From Maricaulis virginensis (GTDB lineage: Bacteria > Pseudomonadota > Alphaproteobacteria > Caulobacterales > Maricaulaceae), in contig NZ_BSFE01000008.1 of assembly GCF_027922185.1 (NCBI RefSeq), positions 79,242 to 143,241 on the forward strand: 64,000 nucleotides of DNA. The letters are read 5' to 3'. The position numbers were made by a program, and so were the translations under genes. The notes under the pieces were generated by a model, which did not search any database, was not told the DNA's origin, and saw only the letters and a program-made list of their open reading frames with translations. Below are positions 18,334 through 26,542 of the stretch, piece after piece; positions within the stretch are counted from its first letter, which is position 1; every line of letters starts with the position of its first letter.

Positions 18334-19524
18334 ATGCGCAATTGTCTGGCCGGTCTGTGTGCGGCGCTTTGTTTGACAGCTCCGGTCTGGCCGGCGCCTG
18401 TTGTGGATCTGGATGCGGCGCTGGAAGCCGTCAGGCAGGAGATCGACCGGCCCGGCTTTTCCGGCGCCGTCGTGGTGCTCGAGCGCGGCGAGACGCGACT
18501 GGCTGAGGTGCGGGGTCTGGCCGATCAGTCGGCGGGCCGCCGCAACACGCTGGAGACCCGTTTCAATATCGCATCGGTCGGCAAGTTCCTGACCGGGCTC
18601 GCCTTTGCAAGCGCCAGTGAGACTGTCGCGGGCCCGCCGGACGATTTTCTGGATCTGCCTGCAGGATCGCTCCTGCCCGGCGATGCCGACCTGTTCGATG
18701 CGGATGTAACGGCGGGCGATCTGATGGGCCATCGCACGACGATCGTCAGTTTCGGCGCGGCTGACGGGGCGGAGCAGCGCATGCCGGGACTTCGCAGCAA
18801 TGCGGATGTGTTCGAACTGGTCCGCGAAGCCCAGGACGTGCCGGTTTCCCGGCGCCGGGACGGGCTGGCCTACAACAATTCGAACGCCATCGTGCTGGGT
18901 GAGATCATCGCGGCCCTGCACGGGCAGTCCTATGAGGCTGCGCTGCGCGATCTGGTGCTGGCGCCGGCCGGTGCTGACAATGCCGTCTTCGCCAGGCAAG
19001 GCGATGCGGATGCGCTGGGCCTGGCCCTGCCCTATGTCGATGCGGATTTCGACATGCGCGCGCCGATGCGGCCGCGTGGCGGGGGCGAGGCGGCCTTGCC
19101 CCAAACCTATCCCCGGCTCGTGGAAACCCCGCTGGGCAGCATGATCAGCTCGGCCGCGGGCGGCCTCTATATCAGTGCGCCGGAACTGGCCGCAGTGGGG
19201 CGTGCGGCGCTGGACGGCACGCTCACAAAGCGGGACCGGCTGGATCGGATGTGCGAGAGCCTGGTGCCGATCCCGGGGCGGATTTTCGGCCATGCCTGCG
19301 GCGGTGTCGAACTGGCGCCGGGGATTGAGCGCTGGGGACATAATGGCGGCGCGCCGGGCATCAACGCCGAGCTGGCCCTCTATCCGCAGCTGGATGTCGT
19401 TCTGGTGGTGCTGTCCAACCACAATGGCCGGGCCGGACCGGTTCTGGCGGCATTCGAGGCCGCACTGGCCGAGCAGCGAACGCAGGAACGACACAGCAAT
19501 GGTTTCATCATTCGGGGAGAGTGA
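18334..19524 (+). CDS. Secreted serine hydrolase, beta-lactamase/EstB family
   Basis: A 396-residue protein with a signal peptide (~1-21, ending VWPAP) and a penicillin-binding-protein-like fold. The SxxK motif is Ser81-Val-Gly-Lys84 (FNIASVGKFLTG), the YxN motif is in GLAYNNSNAIVLGEI, and GHNGGAPG near the C-terminus replaces the KTG box, as in class C-like esterases. Members include esterases, D-aminopeptidases and peptidoglycan-active enzymes, so the substrate is uncertain. It is divergent from the two-component operon, which suggests control by that regulator. Confidence 0.88.
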   Translation: MRNCLAGLCAALCLTAPVWPAPVVDLDAALEAVRQEIDRPGFSGAVVVLERGETRLAEVRGLADQSAGRRNTLETRFNIASVGKFLTGLAFASASETVAGPPDDFLDLPAGSLLPGDADLFDADVTAGDLMGHRTTIVSFGAADGAEQRMPGLRSNADVFELVREAQDVPVSRRRDGLAYNNSNAIVLGEIIAALHGQSYEAALRDLVLAPAGADNAVFARQGDADALGLALPYVDADFDMRAPMRPRGGGEAALPQTYPRLVETPLGSMISSAAGGLYISAPELAAVGRAALDGTLTKRDRLDRMCESLVPIPGRIFGHACGGVELAPGIERWGHNGGAPGINAELALYPQLDVVLVVLSNHNGRAGPVLAAFEAALAEQRTQERHSNGFIIRGE

Positions 19525-19580
19525 TCCGGATCAATTATGGCGCGGCATGCGCCGCGGCTTCATCAATGGTCCGGAGAGGA

Positions 19581-19667
<87 letters not shown>

Positions 19668-20031
19668 AGGTGTCGAGGCGCGGTTCCTAAAGCCGCCATG
19701 CCGCCAAGTCAACGGGTGATGCGCAATTTGGCGGCGCTTTTTGCAGCCTGTGCCGATGCTCGCGAAATCGCGCCGTGAGTGCTGCCGCCGTGCGGGCAAG
19801 GAGAGGCAAAGCGACGTCTCAGTGCGGTCCGGAAACCGGGGAGTATTCCTGCAGGAAACAGCCGTTCGGGTGCGCGGGGTGCGGTCTTCGTCCCTGAGCT
19901 TCCCCGAGCGCGAGGAGGCCGCGCAAAGCGGCGGCGACCAGGGCCGGGTGCCGTTCAAGCGCAATGCCGCATGGACAGGCGGGCGGTTTTTTGGTCTATC
20001 CGCACCAAGCCCATTTTTGCGGGGGACAGCC
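19668..20031. other. 364-bp intergenic region between tRNA-Leu and the NDUFA9-like gene
   Basis: Apart from the tRNA promoter at its left end, I see no gene, repeat or terminator. Frames that span it have codon patterns of shadow ORFs. It must hold the promoter of the plus-strand gene at 20032, not identified. Confidence 0.6.
19684..19712 (-). promoter_or_regulatory. Candidate sigma-70 promoter of tRNA-Leu
   Basis: On the minus strand, TTGACT (19712-19707), a 17-bp spacer and TAGGAA (19689-19684), about 16 bp upstream of the mature tRNA 5' end. Good -35, moderate -10, optimal spacing. Confidence 0.5.
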
Positions 20032-21000
20032 ATGCTGCGAGACGAAATCATCACCGTGTTCGGCGGGTCCGGCTTTGTCGGCCGTCATGTGGTCCGGGCG
20101 CTCGCCCGTGAAGGCTATCGGGTCCGCGTCGCATCGCGGCGGCCCCACATCGCCCAGGACCTGCGTGTGATGGGCGTGGTGGGCCAGGTACAGCTGGTCC
20201 AGGCCAATCTGCGCGTTCCCGCCTCGGTCGAGCGCGCGCTGGAAGGCGCCAGCGGTGTGGTGAACCTCGTCGGTGTGCTGAACGAGAACGGCCGCCAGAC
20301 CTTCACCCGCCTTCATGCCCAGGGCGCGAAGACGGTCGCCGAAGCCGCCGCTGCGGCGGGGATCGAGCGGCTGGTGCATATCTCCGCCATCGGCGCCGAC
20401 GCCGAAAGCGCATCGCGCTATGCCCGCACCAAGGCCGAAGGCGAAGCCGCTGTGCGCAAGGCGCTGCCGGGCGCGACCGTGCTGCGGCCGTCCATCGTGT
20501 TCGGAACGGATGACGGCTTCTTCAACCGTTTCGGCGCCATGGCGCGATTCGTGCCGGCCCTGCCGCTGTTCGGCGGCGGCAAGACCCGTTTCCAGCCGGT
20601 CTTTGCCGGCGATGTCGCAGCCGCGGTGGTCAAGGCACTGCAGAGCGACACGGCGCGCGGAGAGACCTTCGAGCTTGGCGGACCGGGCGTTTACACGTTC
20701 GAACAGCTGATGCGCTTCATCCTCGACGAGATCGACCGGCCGCGCCTGCTGCTGCCGCTGCCCTGGGCGGCCGGCCAGGTGATCGCCATGCTGTCCGAGA
20801 TGGCAGCGATCCTGCCCTTCGTGCAGCCGGTCATCACCCGCGACCAGCTCACCCAGCTCAAGCGCGACAATGTCGTTGCTGACGGAGCAAAGACGCTCGC
20901 CGACCTGGGTATCGAGCCGGAAACGGTGGACGCGATCGTGCCGTCCTACCTCGTGCGCTATCGCCGCTACGGCCAGTTCCACGAGCGCCAGCCCAGCTAG
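20032..21000 (+). CDS. Complex I NDUFA9 subunit family NAD(P)-binding protein
   Basis: A 322-residue atypical short-chain dehydrogenase with an N-terminal Rossmann fold (ITVFGGSGFVGRHVVRALA). GVVNLVGVLNENGRQTF and LVHISAIGADAESASRYART follow; the YxxxK-type pair is present as YARTK. This group resembles the mitochondrial complex I accessory subunit NDUFA9, which binds NADPH structurally, and is common in Alphaproteobacteria. The start at 20032 is the first ATG before the glycine-rich loop; the open frame extends far upstream without coding character. An exact role is not shown by context. Confidence 0.88.
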   Translation: MLRDEIITVFGGSGFVGRHVVRALAREGYRVRVASRRPHIAQDLRVMGVVGQVQLVQANLRVPASVERALEGASGVVNLVGVLNENGRQTFTRLHAQGAKTVAEAAAAAGIERLVHISAIGADAESASRYARTKAEGEAAVRKALPGATVLRPSIVFGTDDGFFNRFGAMARFVPALPLFGGGKTRFQPVFAGDVAAAVVKALQSDTARGETFELGGPGVYTFEQLMRFILDEIDRPRLLLPLPWAAGQVIAMLSEMAAILPFVQPVITRDQLTQLKRDNVVADGAKTLADLGIEPETVDAIVPSYLVRYRRYGQFHERQPS

Positions 21001-21010
21001 CCGGGCCCCG

Positions 21011-21295
21011 CTAGAGGATCTTGTCGAGCAGTTCGAGCGCCTTGTCGAGCCAGGTCAGGCGCTCGGTGTATTGCGCCTGGGCCTTGCCGGCCTTTTCGAC
21101 AGCCTCCTTGAACGCCGTCCGGTCAGGAAGGTCCAGCGTCAGGTAGGCGTCGGCCAGCTGCGCATAGCCGATCAGGTCTATCTTCTGCTGCAGGTCCGTC
21201 ATGCGGGTGCGGACGCCGGCCTGTGCCAGCGGCGGCAGGGCGTCGAGGCTGTCTTCAAGCGCCGCGATCTGTGCGCGCATTTCCTCTTCAGTCAT
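21011..21295 (-). CDS. Hypothetical coiled-coil protein (94 aa)
   Basis: A 94-residue soluble, helical protein (MTEEEMRAQIAALEDSLDAL at the start, RLTWLDKALELLDKIL at the end) with no signal peptide. Heptad-like hydrophobic spacing suggests a coiled coil. It overlaps the upstream lipoprotein gene by 8 bp and is likely co-translated with it. No family is recognised. Confidence 0.7.
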   Translation of the reverse strand: MTEEEMRAQIAALEDSLDALPPLAQAGVRTRMTDLQQKIDLIGYAQLADAYLTLDLPDRTAFKEAVEKAGKAQAQYTERLTWLDKALELLDKIL

Positions 21296-21977
21296 CCGGG
21301 GTTACCTCGCGGGCGGGGTTGGGCGCGACCATGCTGTCGAGCAGGGCCTGGATATCGTCTGCCGTACTGCCGGCTTCTGCGCGGATGCGGGCCAGGCGCT
21401 CGGTGAGTGCGGCGATGGTGTCGGCATCGACAATCCGGCCGGTGATCCGTTCAAGCGCCGTGGGGGTCTGGATGTGGGTGTTGAGCAGCGCCTGTGCCGC
21501 AACGACCTCGTCCATCAGGGCGTCCAGCTCGGCAGACTTGGCCACGATGCGGGCGTGAAGCGTGTCCAGTGCGGCGATATTGGCGAGGATACCGGCGCGT
21601 CCGAGATTGTGCTGTTCAATGGACCAACGGGCGGTCTCGTCGTCGAGCGTGGCGCCGCCCGGGCCGTCCGATGGATTGTCGCAATGATCGTCGCTGGCCG
21701 GCGACAGCACGCCAGCGGCGACGTAGAACCGCGCATCGGCGCAGGCGAGTTCCGCTTCGAAGCGGGCCTTGCGTTGCTGTCTCAGCTGGTCGGCGTGCCG
21801 GACCAGTGCCTGTCCTTGCGCGCCCACGGCCGTTTCCATCGCCGTCAGGGTGGCAAGCTGGGTTGTCGACAAGTCCCGCACCTGGCGCGGGGTTCCGCAG
21901 GCGGCGAGGGCCAGACCGGTCAGTAGCGCCAGGGCCATCCGCGCCCTGGCTGTCCGCGGAAAAACACGGTCGCGCAT
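21288..21977 (-). CDS. Putative lipoprotein, helical
   Basis: A 229-residue protein with a lipoprotein signal (LLTGLALAACG, Cys27). AAGGAGA about 8 bp upstream supports the start at 21977. The mature part is mostly helical and rich in Ala/Leu/Glu, with a central loop holding two Cys (LACADARF, DDHCDNPSDGPGG) that could form a disulfide. No family is recognised. It is followed by an overlapping 94-residue coiled-coil gene, so the two products may act together at the inner side of an envelope membrane, which is a guess. Confidence 0.75.
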   Translation of the reverse strand: MRDRVFPRTARARMALALLTGLALAACGTPRQVRDLSTTQLATLTAMETAVGAQGQALVRHADQLRQQRKARFEAELACADARFYVAAGVLSPASDDHCDNPSDGPGGATLDDETARWSIEQHNLGRAGILANIAALDTLHARIVAKSAELDALMDEVVAAQALLNTHIQTPTALERITGRIVDADTIAALTERLARIRAEAGSTADDIQALLDSMVAPNPAREVTPDD

Positions 21978-22026
21978 CGGTTGTCTCCTTCAGAAGGAGG
22001 GTAACCTTAAACTGTTCAATCTGCAA

Positions 22027-22908
22027 TTACACGTCGATAGTGGCTTGTCCGGGTCTGGTGCGGGCCTGCCGGTAGAGCGCAATCGGCACAAGACCGGCCG
22101 CGAGTACCGCAAAGCCGCCCAGGCCCAGAAGGCCGTTCCAGGGCCAGTTCTGGTCGGGCAGGAAGATAAGCCCAACGCCGGCGACCGCATTGATGGAGCC
22201 GTGAAAGGCGCCGGCGGCATAGACACCGCCGCCCCGCTCGCGCGCGAGCGCGAGATAGGGCGTCAGCAGGACGGTGAAGAGCGTCATCACGGCGACGCCC
22301 GTCCAGCCCAGGCCCGGATAATTGTATCCCATCAGTATGAGCGGTGCGTGCCAGACGCCCCAGATCACGCCGATCACCAGCGATTGCACCCAGAAACCCA
22401 GACCGGACAGCCGCGGTTGCAGCCAGCCGCGCCAGCCCAGCTCCTCGCTGATGGTCAGCAGAACGGTATTGATCAGGATGCCGACCGGCACGCCGATGGC
22501 CAGCTGCAGGGTGAGCAGCATTTCCGGCGACATCGGCACCTCCTGGCCCGAGGCTTCGACCACGGCAGCCAGGGCTGCTGCGGCATCGGCGGGTTCGGAC
22601 CGGGTCAGCACCAGGGTCACGATCGAGGCCAGCGCTGCCAGCGCAACGGGAACAAGCCAGCCCCAGACCGTCCAGACGACAACCGGACCGGCGCGGCCGG
22701 GCCTGAAGCCCAGAGCGGTCAGGAAGCGGTTGCGGTCGAACAGGGCGGTGGCCACGATCGCACCGATGGCCGGTCCGAACATGAAGCCCGTCATGTAGAG
22801 CGTGGAGAAGGCGCCGGCGCCCGCAAGGCCGCCTTCACTGTGCAACCAGGCCCCGATCGCCCAGCTGACACCGAAACTCACGACCAGAAAAACACCGATG
22901 GCCCGCAT
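22027..22908 (-). CDS. CPBP family intramembrane glutamic endopeptidase
   Basis: A 293-residue polytopic membrane protein of the CAAX-protease/bacteriocin-processing (CPBP, Abi) family. The catalytic motifs are seen in order: SEELGWRGWLQPRL (EExxxR), GVIWGVWHAPLILMG (HxxxN-type helix with His) and AGAFHGSINAVAGV (final His/Asn). About eight membrane helices. Family members cleave membrane proteins or lipopeptides; no substrate or immunity context is visible nearby. It lies just downstream of uppP (45 bp), so transcription may be shared. Confidence 0.9.
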   Translation of the reverse strand: MRAIGVFLVVSFGVSWAIGAWLHSEGGLAGAGAFSTLYMTGFMFGPAIGAIVATALFDRNRFLTALGFRPGRAGPVVVWTVWGWLVPVALAALASIVTLVLTRSEPADAAAALAAVVEASGQEVPMSPEMLLTLQLAIGVPVGILINTVLLTISEELGWRGWLQPRLSGLGFWVQSLVIGVIWGVWHAPLILMGYNYPGLGWTGVAVMTLFTVLLTPYLALARERGGGVYAAGAFHGSINAVAGVGLIFLPDQNWPWNGLLGLGGFAVLAAGLVPIALYRQARTRPGQATIDV

Positions 22909-22953
22909 GCCGTCCCCCCGCTGAAGCGTGTCAGAGGCACAGTGCCCGGGAAG

Positions 22954-23757
22954 CTAGAGGATAATCAAGCCGATCAGGGCCAGGCCGAGGGCCAGCCGGT
23001 AGAGCACGAAGGGCAGGAAGCCGATACGGTCGACGAGCTTCATCATCACGGCAATCGACGCCCAGGCCGCGAAGAAGGACAGCACAGCCACGATCAGACC
23101 CGCTTCCAGCGACGCGCCGGCATCGTCGGCGCCGGCCAGGTCGATCACCGAGACCAGGGCGAAGGCGGCGATCACGGGGATGGCCATCAGCATGGAGAAG
23201 CGAGCGCTTTCCGAGCGTTTCAGGCCCAGCGCCCGGCCTGCCGTCATGGTAACGCCGGAGCGGGACGCGCCGGGGATGAGGGCGAACAGCTGGGCGATGC
23301 CGATCAGGGCGGCGTCCTTGAAGCCGAGTGTCTCCAGCGTGCCGGTCTGCTTGCCATAGCGGTCGGCGAGCCAGAGCGGCACGGCGAAGACCAGCGTGGC
23401 CCCTGCAATCACGGCCGGCGAGCGCAATGCATCGACCAGGTCGAAGGCGTAGAGCGCGCCGGCAAAGATGAAGACCGGCGGCATGGAGGCGGCCACCAGC
23501 AGAGCAATCCGCCCGCCCGGCGTGATCCGTCCGGTCAGCAGAGCCAGCTTGCCGCGCGCCACATCGAATATGTCGCGCCAGAAATACACCAGGACCGCAA
23601 CCAGCGAGCCCGCGTGCGCCATCACATCGATCAGCGGACCCTGGTCCTCCACGCCCAGCGCACCGGGCGCCAGGATGAGATGGGCCGAGGACGAGATCGG
23701 CAGGAATTCGGTGAGGCCCTGGACGAGCGCGAGAACAATCAGCTGAATGAGTGGCAT
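22954..23757 (-). CDS. uppP: Undecaprenyl-diphosphate phosphatase UppP (BacA)
   Basis: A 267-residue membrane enzyme that dephosphorylates undecaprenyl pyrophosphate to recycle the lipid carrier for peptidoglycan and polysaccharide assembly. The first active-site loop QGLTEFLPISSSAHLIL (~13-29) and the second, LIPGASRSGVTMTAGRALGL, are complete. Length and helix count match the BacA family. Transcribed ahead of the CPBP gene and divergent from the nucleoside hydrolase gene. Confidence 0.96.
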   Translation of the reverse strand: MPLIQLIVLALVQGLTEFLPISSSAHLILAPGALGVEDQGPLIDVMAHAGSLVAVLVYFWRDIFDVARGKLALLTGRITPGGRIALLVAASMPPVFIFAGALYAFDLVDALRSPAVIAGATLVFAVPLWLADRYGKQTGTLETLGFKDAALIGIAQLFALIPGASRSGVTMTAGRALGLKRSESARFSMLMAIPVIAAFALVSVIDLAGADDAGASLEAGLIVAVLSFFAAWASIAVMMKLVDRIGFLPFVLYRLALGLALIGLIIL

Positions 23758-23847
23758 GCGGGTCTTCCCCTGGACGGGCCGGCGGCATATTCCGCCAGTT
23801 CACAGTGCTTGGCCAGTGGGCGACTGCGCAGGCAAGCGGGAGACGGG

Positions 23848-24855
23848 ATGCGGATCTGGATCGATACCGATGGCGGCGTGGACGACGCGCTGGCCCTGGT
23901 CTGCGCCCTTGCGGTTTCCGAAGGGCGGCTGGCCGGCGTATCGACCGTGTTCGGCAATGTCTCGCCGCGCCGGGCTGCGCGCAATGCCGCCCTGGTCCAG
24001 GCCTTCTATCCCGGCAAGTCCGCTGCGGTCCATGTCGGCGCCGACCGTCCGTTGACGGGGCATCCCTGGCAGGATGCGCACGCAATCCATGGCGAGGACG
24101 GTCTGGGCGGTGTGACGGCTGATCATGCGCTGGCCTTCGAAACCGGCGTCGTTCGCGAGGCCCATCCCGACGAGACGGCCGACGCGCTGGCCGCCTTCGC
24201 GCGTGAGGCCGGTGCAGCCGGACGCCTGGTGTGTACCGGTCCGATGACCAATCTGGCGCGGGCACTCCTGCGCGACGCCGAAGCCTTTGCCGGGATCGGC
24301 CGCATCGTGTGCATGGGGACAAGCCTGAGTGTTCCCGACGTCCGGCGGGACCGGGCCGAATTCAATGCCAGTTCCGACCTCGAGGCCGCCCGCATCGTGC
24401 TCGAACGGGCGCCGAACCTCCTGGTCATGCCGCTCGATACCTGCCGCCGCGTCATGATGGAGCGGGCCTGGCTGGCCCGGCTGGCAGACCGGTATAACCG
24501 TCCGGTGCTGACCTTCCTGCGCCGGGCCCATGCCCACTACATGGATGCCTACCAGGCCATGGAGGGGATTGACGGTTGCTATCCGCACGACGCCCTGGCG
24601 GTGGCCGCGGCGCTGGCGCCCGGGGCCGGCCTGTTCACCATCGAGCCGGGCCGCTACGCGCTGGGCGAAGACGGGGCGTTCACCGGGCTGTTGCGACCGG
24701 ATCCGGCGGCGCGGCGGATCGAGGTGGCGCGCGATGTCGATGCAGCCCGGGCGCTGGACTGGATTGAAACCTGCCTGGCGGTCTCGGCGGAATTGACGCC
24801 GCTTGGCGGCCGGCCCTACACCGGCAGCGGGAAGGACAATAGCAATGCCCCATGA
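23848..24855 (+). CDS. Inosine-uridine preferring nucleoside hydrolase
   Basis: A 335-residue ribonucleoside N-ribohydrolase. MRIWIDTDGGVDDALAL holds the DxDxxxDD calcium/ribose-binding motif. A second block, GRLVCTGPMTNLARALL, and FNASSDLEAARIVLE, are typical, and the late HDALAVAAAL supplies the active-site His-Asp pair. It releases bases from nucleosides for salvage. The start is fixed by the motif at the N-terminus; the reading frame upstream is an uninterrupted shadow frame. It overlaps the CDF transporter gene by 11 bp. Confidence 0.93.
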   Translation: MRIWIDTDGGVDDALALVCALAVSEGRLAGVSTVFGNVSPRRAARNAALVQAFYPGKSAAVHVGADRPLTGHPWQDAHAIHGEDGLGGVTADHALAFETGVVREAHPDETADALAAFAREAGAAGRLVCTGPMTNLARALLRDAEAFAGIGRIVCMGTSLSVPDVRRDRAEFNASSDLEAARIVLERAPNLLVMPLDTCRRVMMERAWLARLADRYNRPVLTFLRRAHAHYMDAYQAMEGIDGCYPHDALAVAAALAPGAGLFTIEPGRYALGEDGAFTGLLRPDPAARRIEVARDVDAARALDWIETCLAVSAELTPLGGRPYTGSGKDNSNAP

Positions 24856-25822
24856 TCACATTGGTTCGCCGGGCGGGCCCGGGCGTCTGGAGCCCCGGGA
24901 AGCGCTGAGCCATACCGGCCGCGCAACAGCGGCGTCCGTTGCCGTGGCGCTGGTCCTGACGATCACCAAGGGGATTGTCTGGTACCTGTCCGGGTCCGTG
25001 GCGCTGCTGGCCTCTGCCGCCGACAGCCTGCTCGACCTGACGGCCTCCCTGACGGTCTATTTCTCCGTGCGCTATGCCGCCGAACCGGCGGATGCGGAAC
25101 ACCGCTTCGGTCATGGCAAGGCGGAAGCCTTTGCCGGCATCCTGCAGGCGATCCTGGTCGCGGTCTCCGCTGCGCTTCTGGTGCGCGAGGGGATCGCCCA
25201 CCTGATCGAGCCGCAACCGATCGAGGCGAGCGGCTGGGCGCTGGGCGTGATGGGGCTGTCGATTGCGCTGACCCTGGTTCTGCTGATCGTCCAGACCCGG
25301 GCCCTGGAAAAGACCGGCTCGATCGCGGTGGAAGGCGACCGGGCACACTACTTCTCCGACCTCGGTTCGAATGTGGCCGTGATCGCGGGTATTGCAGGCG
25401 CCACCCTTCTCGGTTGGCTCTGGCTCGATGCGGTGGCAGCGCTCGGTGTGGCGGCCTGGCTGGGCTGGACGGCCTGGGGCGTGGCCCGAGGGGCCGGCAA
25501 TCAGCTGATGGACCGGGAGCTGCCCGAGGAAGAGCGCGACCGCATCATGCACATCGCGGCAGAGGATCCGCGCATCATCAATATCCATCAATTGCGCACG
25601 CGGGCGGCCGGCCCGCTGCTGCACATCCAGTTCCACATGGCGCTGAAGCCGGACATGAGCCTGCGCGACGCCCATTCCATCCTGGTGGATTGCGAGAGGC
25701 GCATCCTGGCCGCCTGGCCCGCTGCCGACATCATCATCCACGCCGACCCTCACGGCGCGGCCGAGCCGCATGGTGCGGAATTCTTCAAGGGCGACGATCC
25801 GGTCGAAGCACATGACCCTTAG
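24845..25822 (+). CDS. FieF/CDF-type cation efflux transporter
   Basis: A 325-residue cation diffusion facilitator with six helices and a cytoplasmic domain. The transport-site residues are visible: ASAADSLLDLTAS (DxxxD of helix 2) and HYFSDLGSNVAV (HxxxD of helix 5), the pattern of YiiP/FieF, which exchange Zn, Fe or Cd for protons. The C-terminal domain (~205-310) has DAHSILVDCERRI and AADIIIHADPHG with metal-binding His residues. Its start lies 11 bp inside the nucleoside hydrolase, so they share a transcript although their functions are not obviously linked. Confidence 0.93.
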   Translation: MPHDHIGSPGGPGRLEPREALSHTGRATAASVAVALVLTITKGIVWYLSGSVALLASAADSLLDLTASLTVYFSVRYAAEPADAEHRFGHGKAEAFAGILQAILVAVSAALLVREGIAHLIEPQPIEASGWALGVMGLSIALTLVLLIVQTRALEKTGSIAVEGDRAHYFSDLGSNVAVIAGIAGATLLGWLWLDAVAALGVAAWLGWTAWGVARGAGNQLMDRELPEEERDRIMHIAAEDPRIINIHQLRTRAAGPLLHIQFHMALKPDMSLRDAHSILVDCERRILAAWPAADIIIHADPHGAAEPHGAEFFKGDDPVEAHDP

Positions 25823-25853
25823 ATCGCGCGCCGAAACAGGCTAGCCTTGCACC

Positions 25854-26531
25854 ATGCGCATCCTGCACTTCTGGCCCCTCGATCCGTTTTCCCGCCAGGT
25901 CCGGCTGGCGCTGGAGGAGAAATCCCTGCGGCACGACCTGCAGCTGGAGGTTCCCTGGGAGCGTCCGGACGATCTCGTTTCGCTCAATCCGGCAGGCACG
26001 ACACCGGTGCTGATCGACGAGTCCGGCGGCGGGCGGCGGGTGATCGTGGAAAGCCGGGCCATCCTGGAATATCTGGAAGAAACGACGCCGACGCCCTGCC
26101 TGCTGCCCGGCGGTCCGGCCGAGCGCGCCGAGGCGCGGCGGCTCGTCGACTGGTTCGACCGCAAGTATGACGGCGAGGTCAACGCCTACCTCCTGCACGA
26201 GAAGCTGGAAAAGCGGGCCCAGGGGCTGGGCTCTCCGGACCCCGCCGCACTCCGGGCCGGCCGCGATCATCTGCGCTGGCATCTCGACTATATGGCCTGG
26301 CTTCTGGAGAGCCGCGACGGGCTGGCCGGCCCACGCTATACGCTCGCGGATATCGCCGCCGCGGCCCACCTGTCCTGCGCCGACTATCTCGGCGACGTGC
26401 CGTGGGACGCGTTCGAACCGGTGAAGCACTGGTATCAGCGCGTCAAATGCCGCCCGGCCTTCCGCGGCCTCCTGACCGACAAACTCCCGGGCACCCCGCC
26501 CTCGGCGCATTATGCGGATCTGGATTTCTAG
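25854..26531 (+). CDS. fzlA: GST-like protein, probable FtsZ-binding FzlA
   Basis: A 225-residue glutathione-S-transferase-fold protein: thioredoxin-like N-domain (MRILHFWPLDPFSRQVRLAL, LNPAGTTPVLIDESG), helical C-domain (LSCADYLGDVPWD), and the C-terminus HYADLDF. The N-terminal pattern and conserved C-terminal YADLDF match Caulobacter FzlA, which binds FtsZ filaments and is needed for division and for coupling them to septal wall synthesis; the extreme C-terminus is important there. It lies 11 bp upstream of queG. A plain GST cannot be excluded, but the tail and neighbour favour FzlA. Confidence 0.8.
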   Translation: MRILHFWPLDPFSRQVRLALEEKSLRHDLQLEVPWERPDDLVSLNPAGTTPVLIDESGGGRRVIVESRAILEYLEETTPTPCLLPGGPAERAEARRLVDWFDRKYDGEVNAYLLHEKLEKRAQGLGSPDPAALRAGRDHLRWHLDYMAWLLESRDGLAGPRYTLADIAAAAHLSCADYLGDVPWDAFEPVKHWYQRVKCRPAFRGLLTDKLPGTPPSAHYADLDF

Positions 26532-26542
26532 GGCAGGCCAGC

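Noticed and set aside
22027..22908. CPBP protease as part of a bacteriocin or abortive-infection system
   Set aside because: No precursor peptide, ABC exporter or defence gene is nearby; the neighbours are uppP and a lipoprotein pair.
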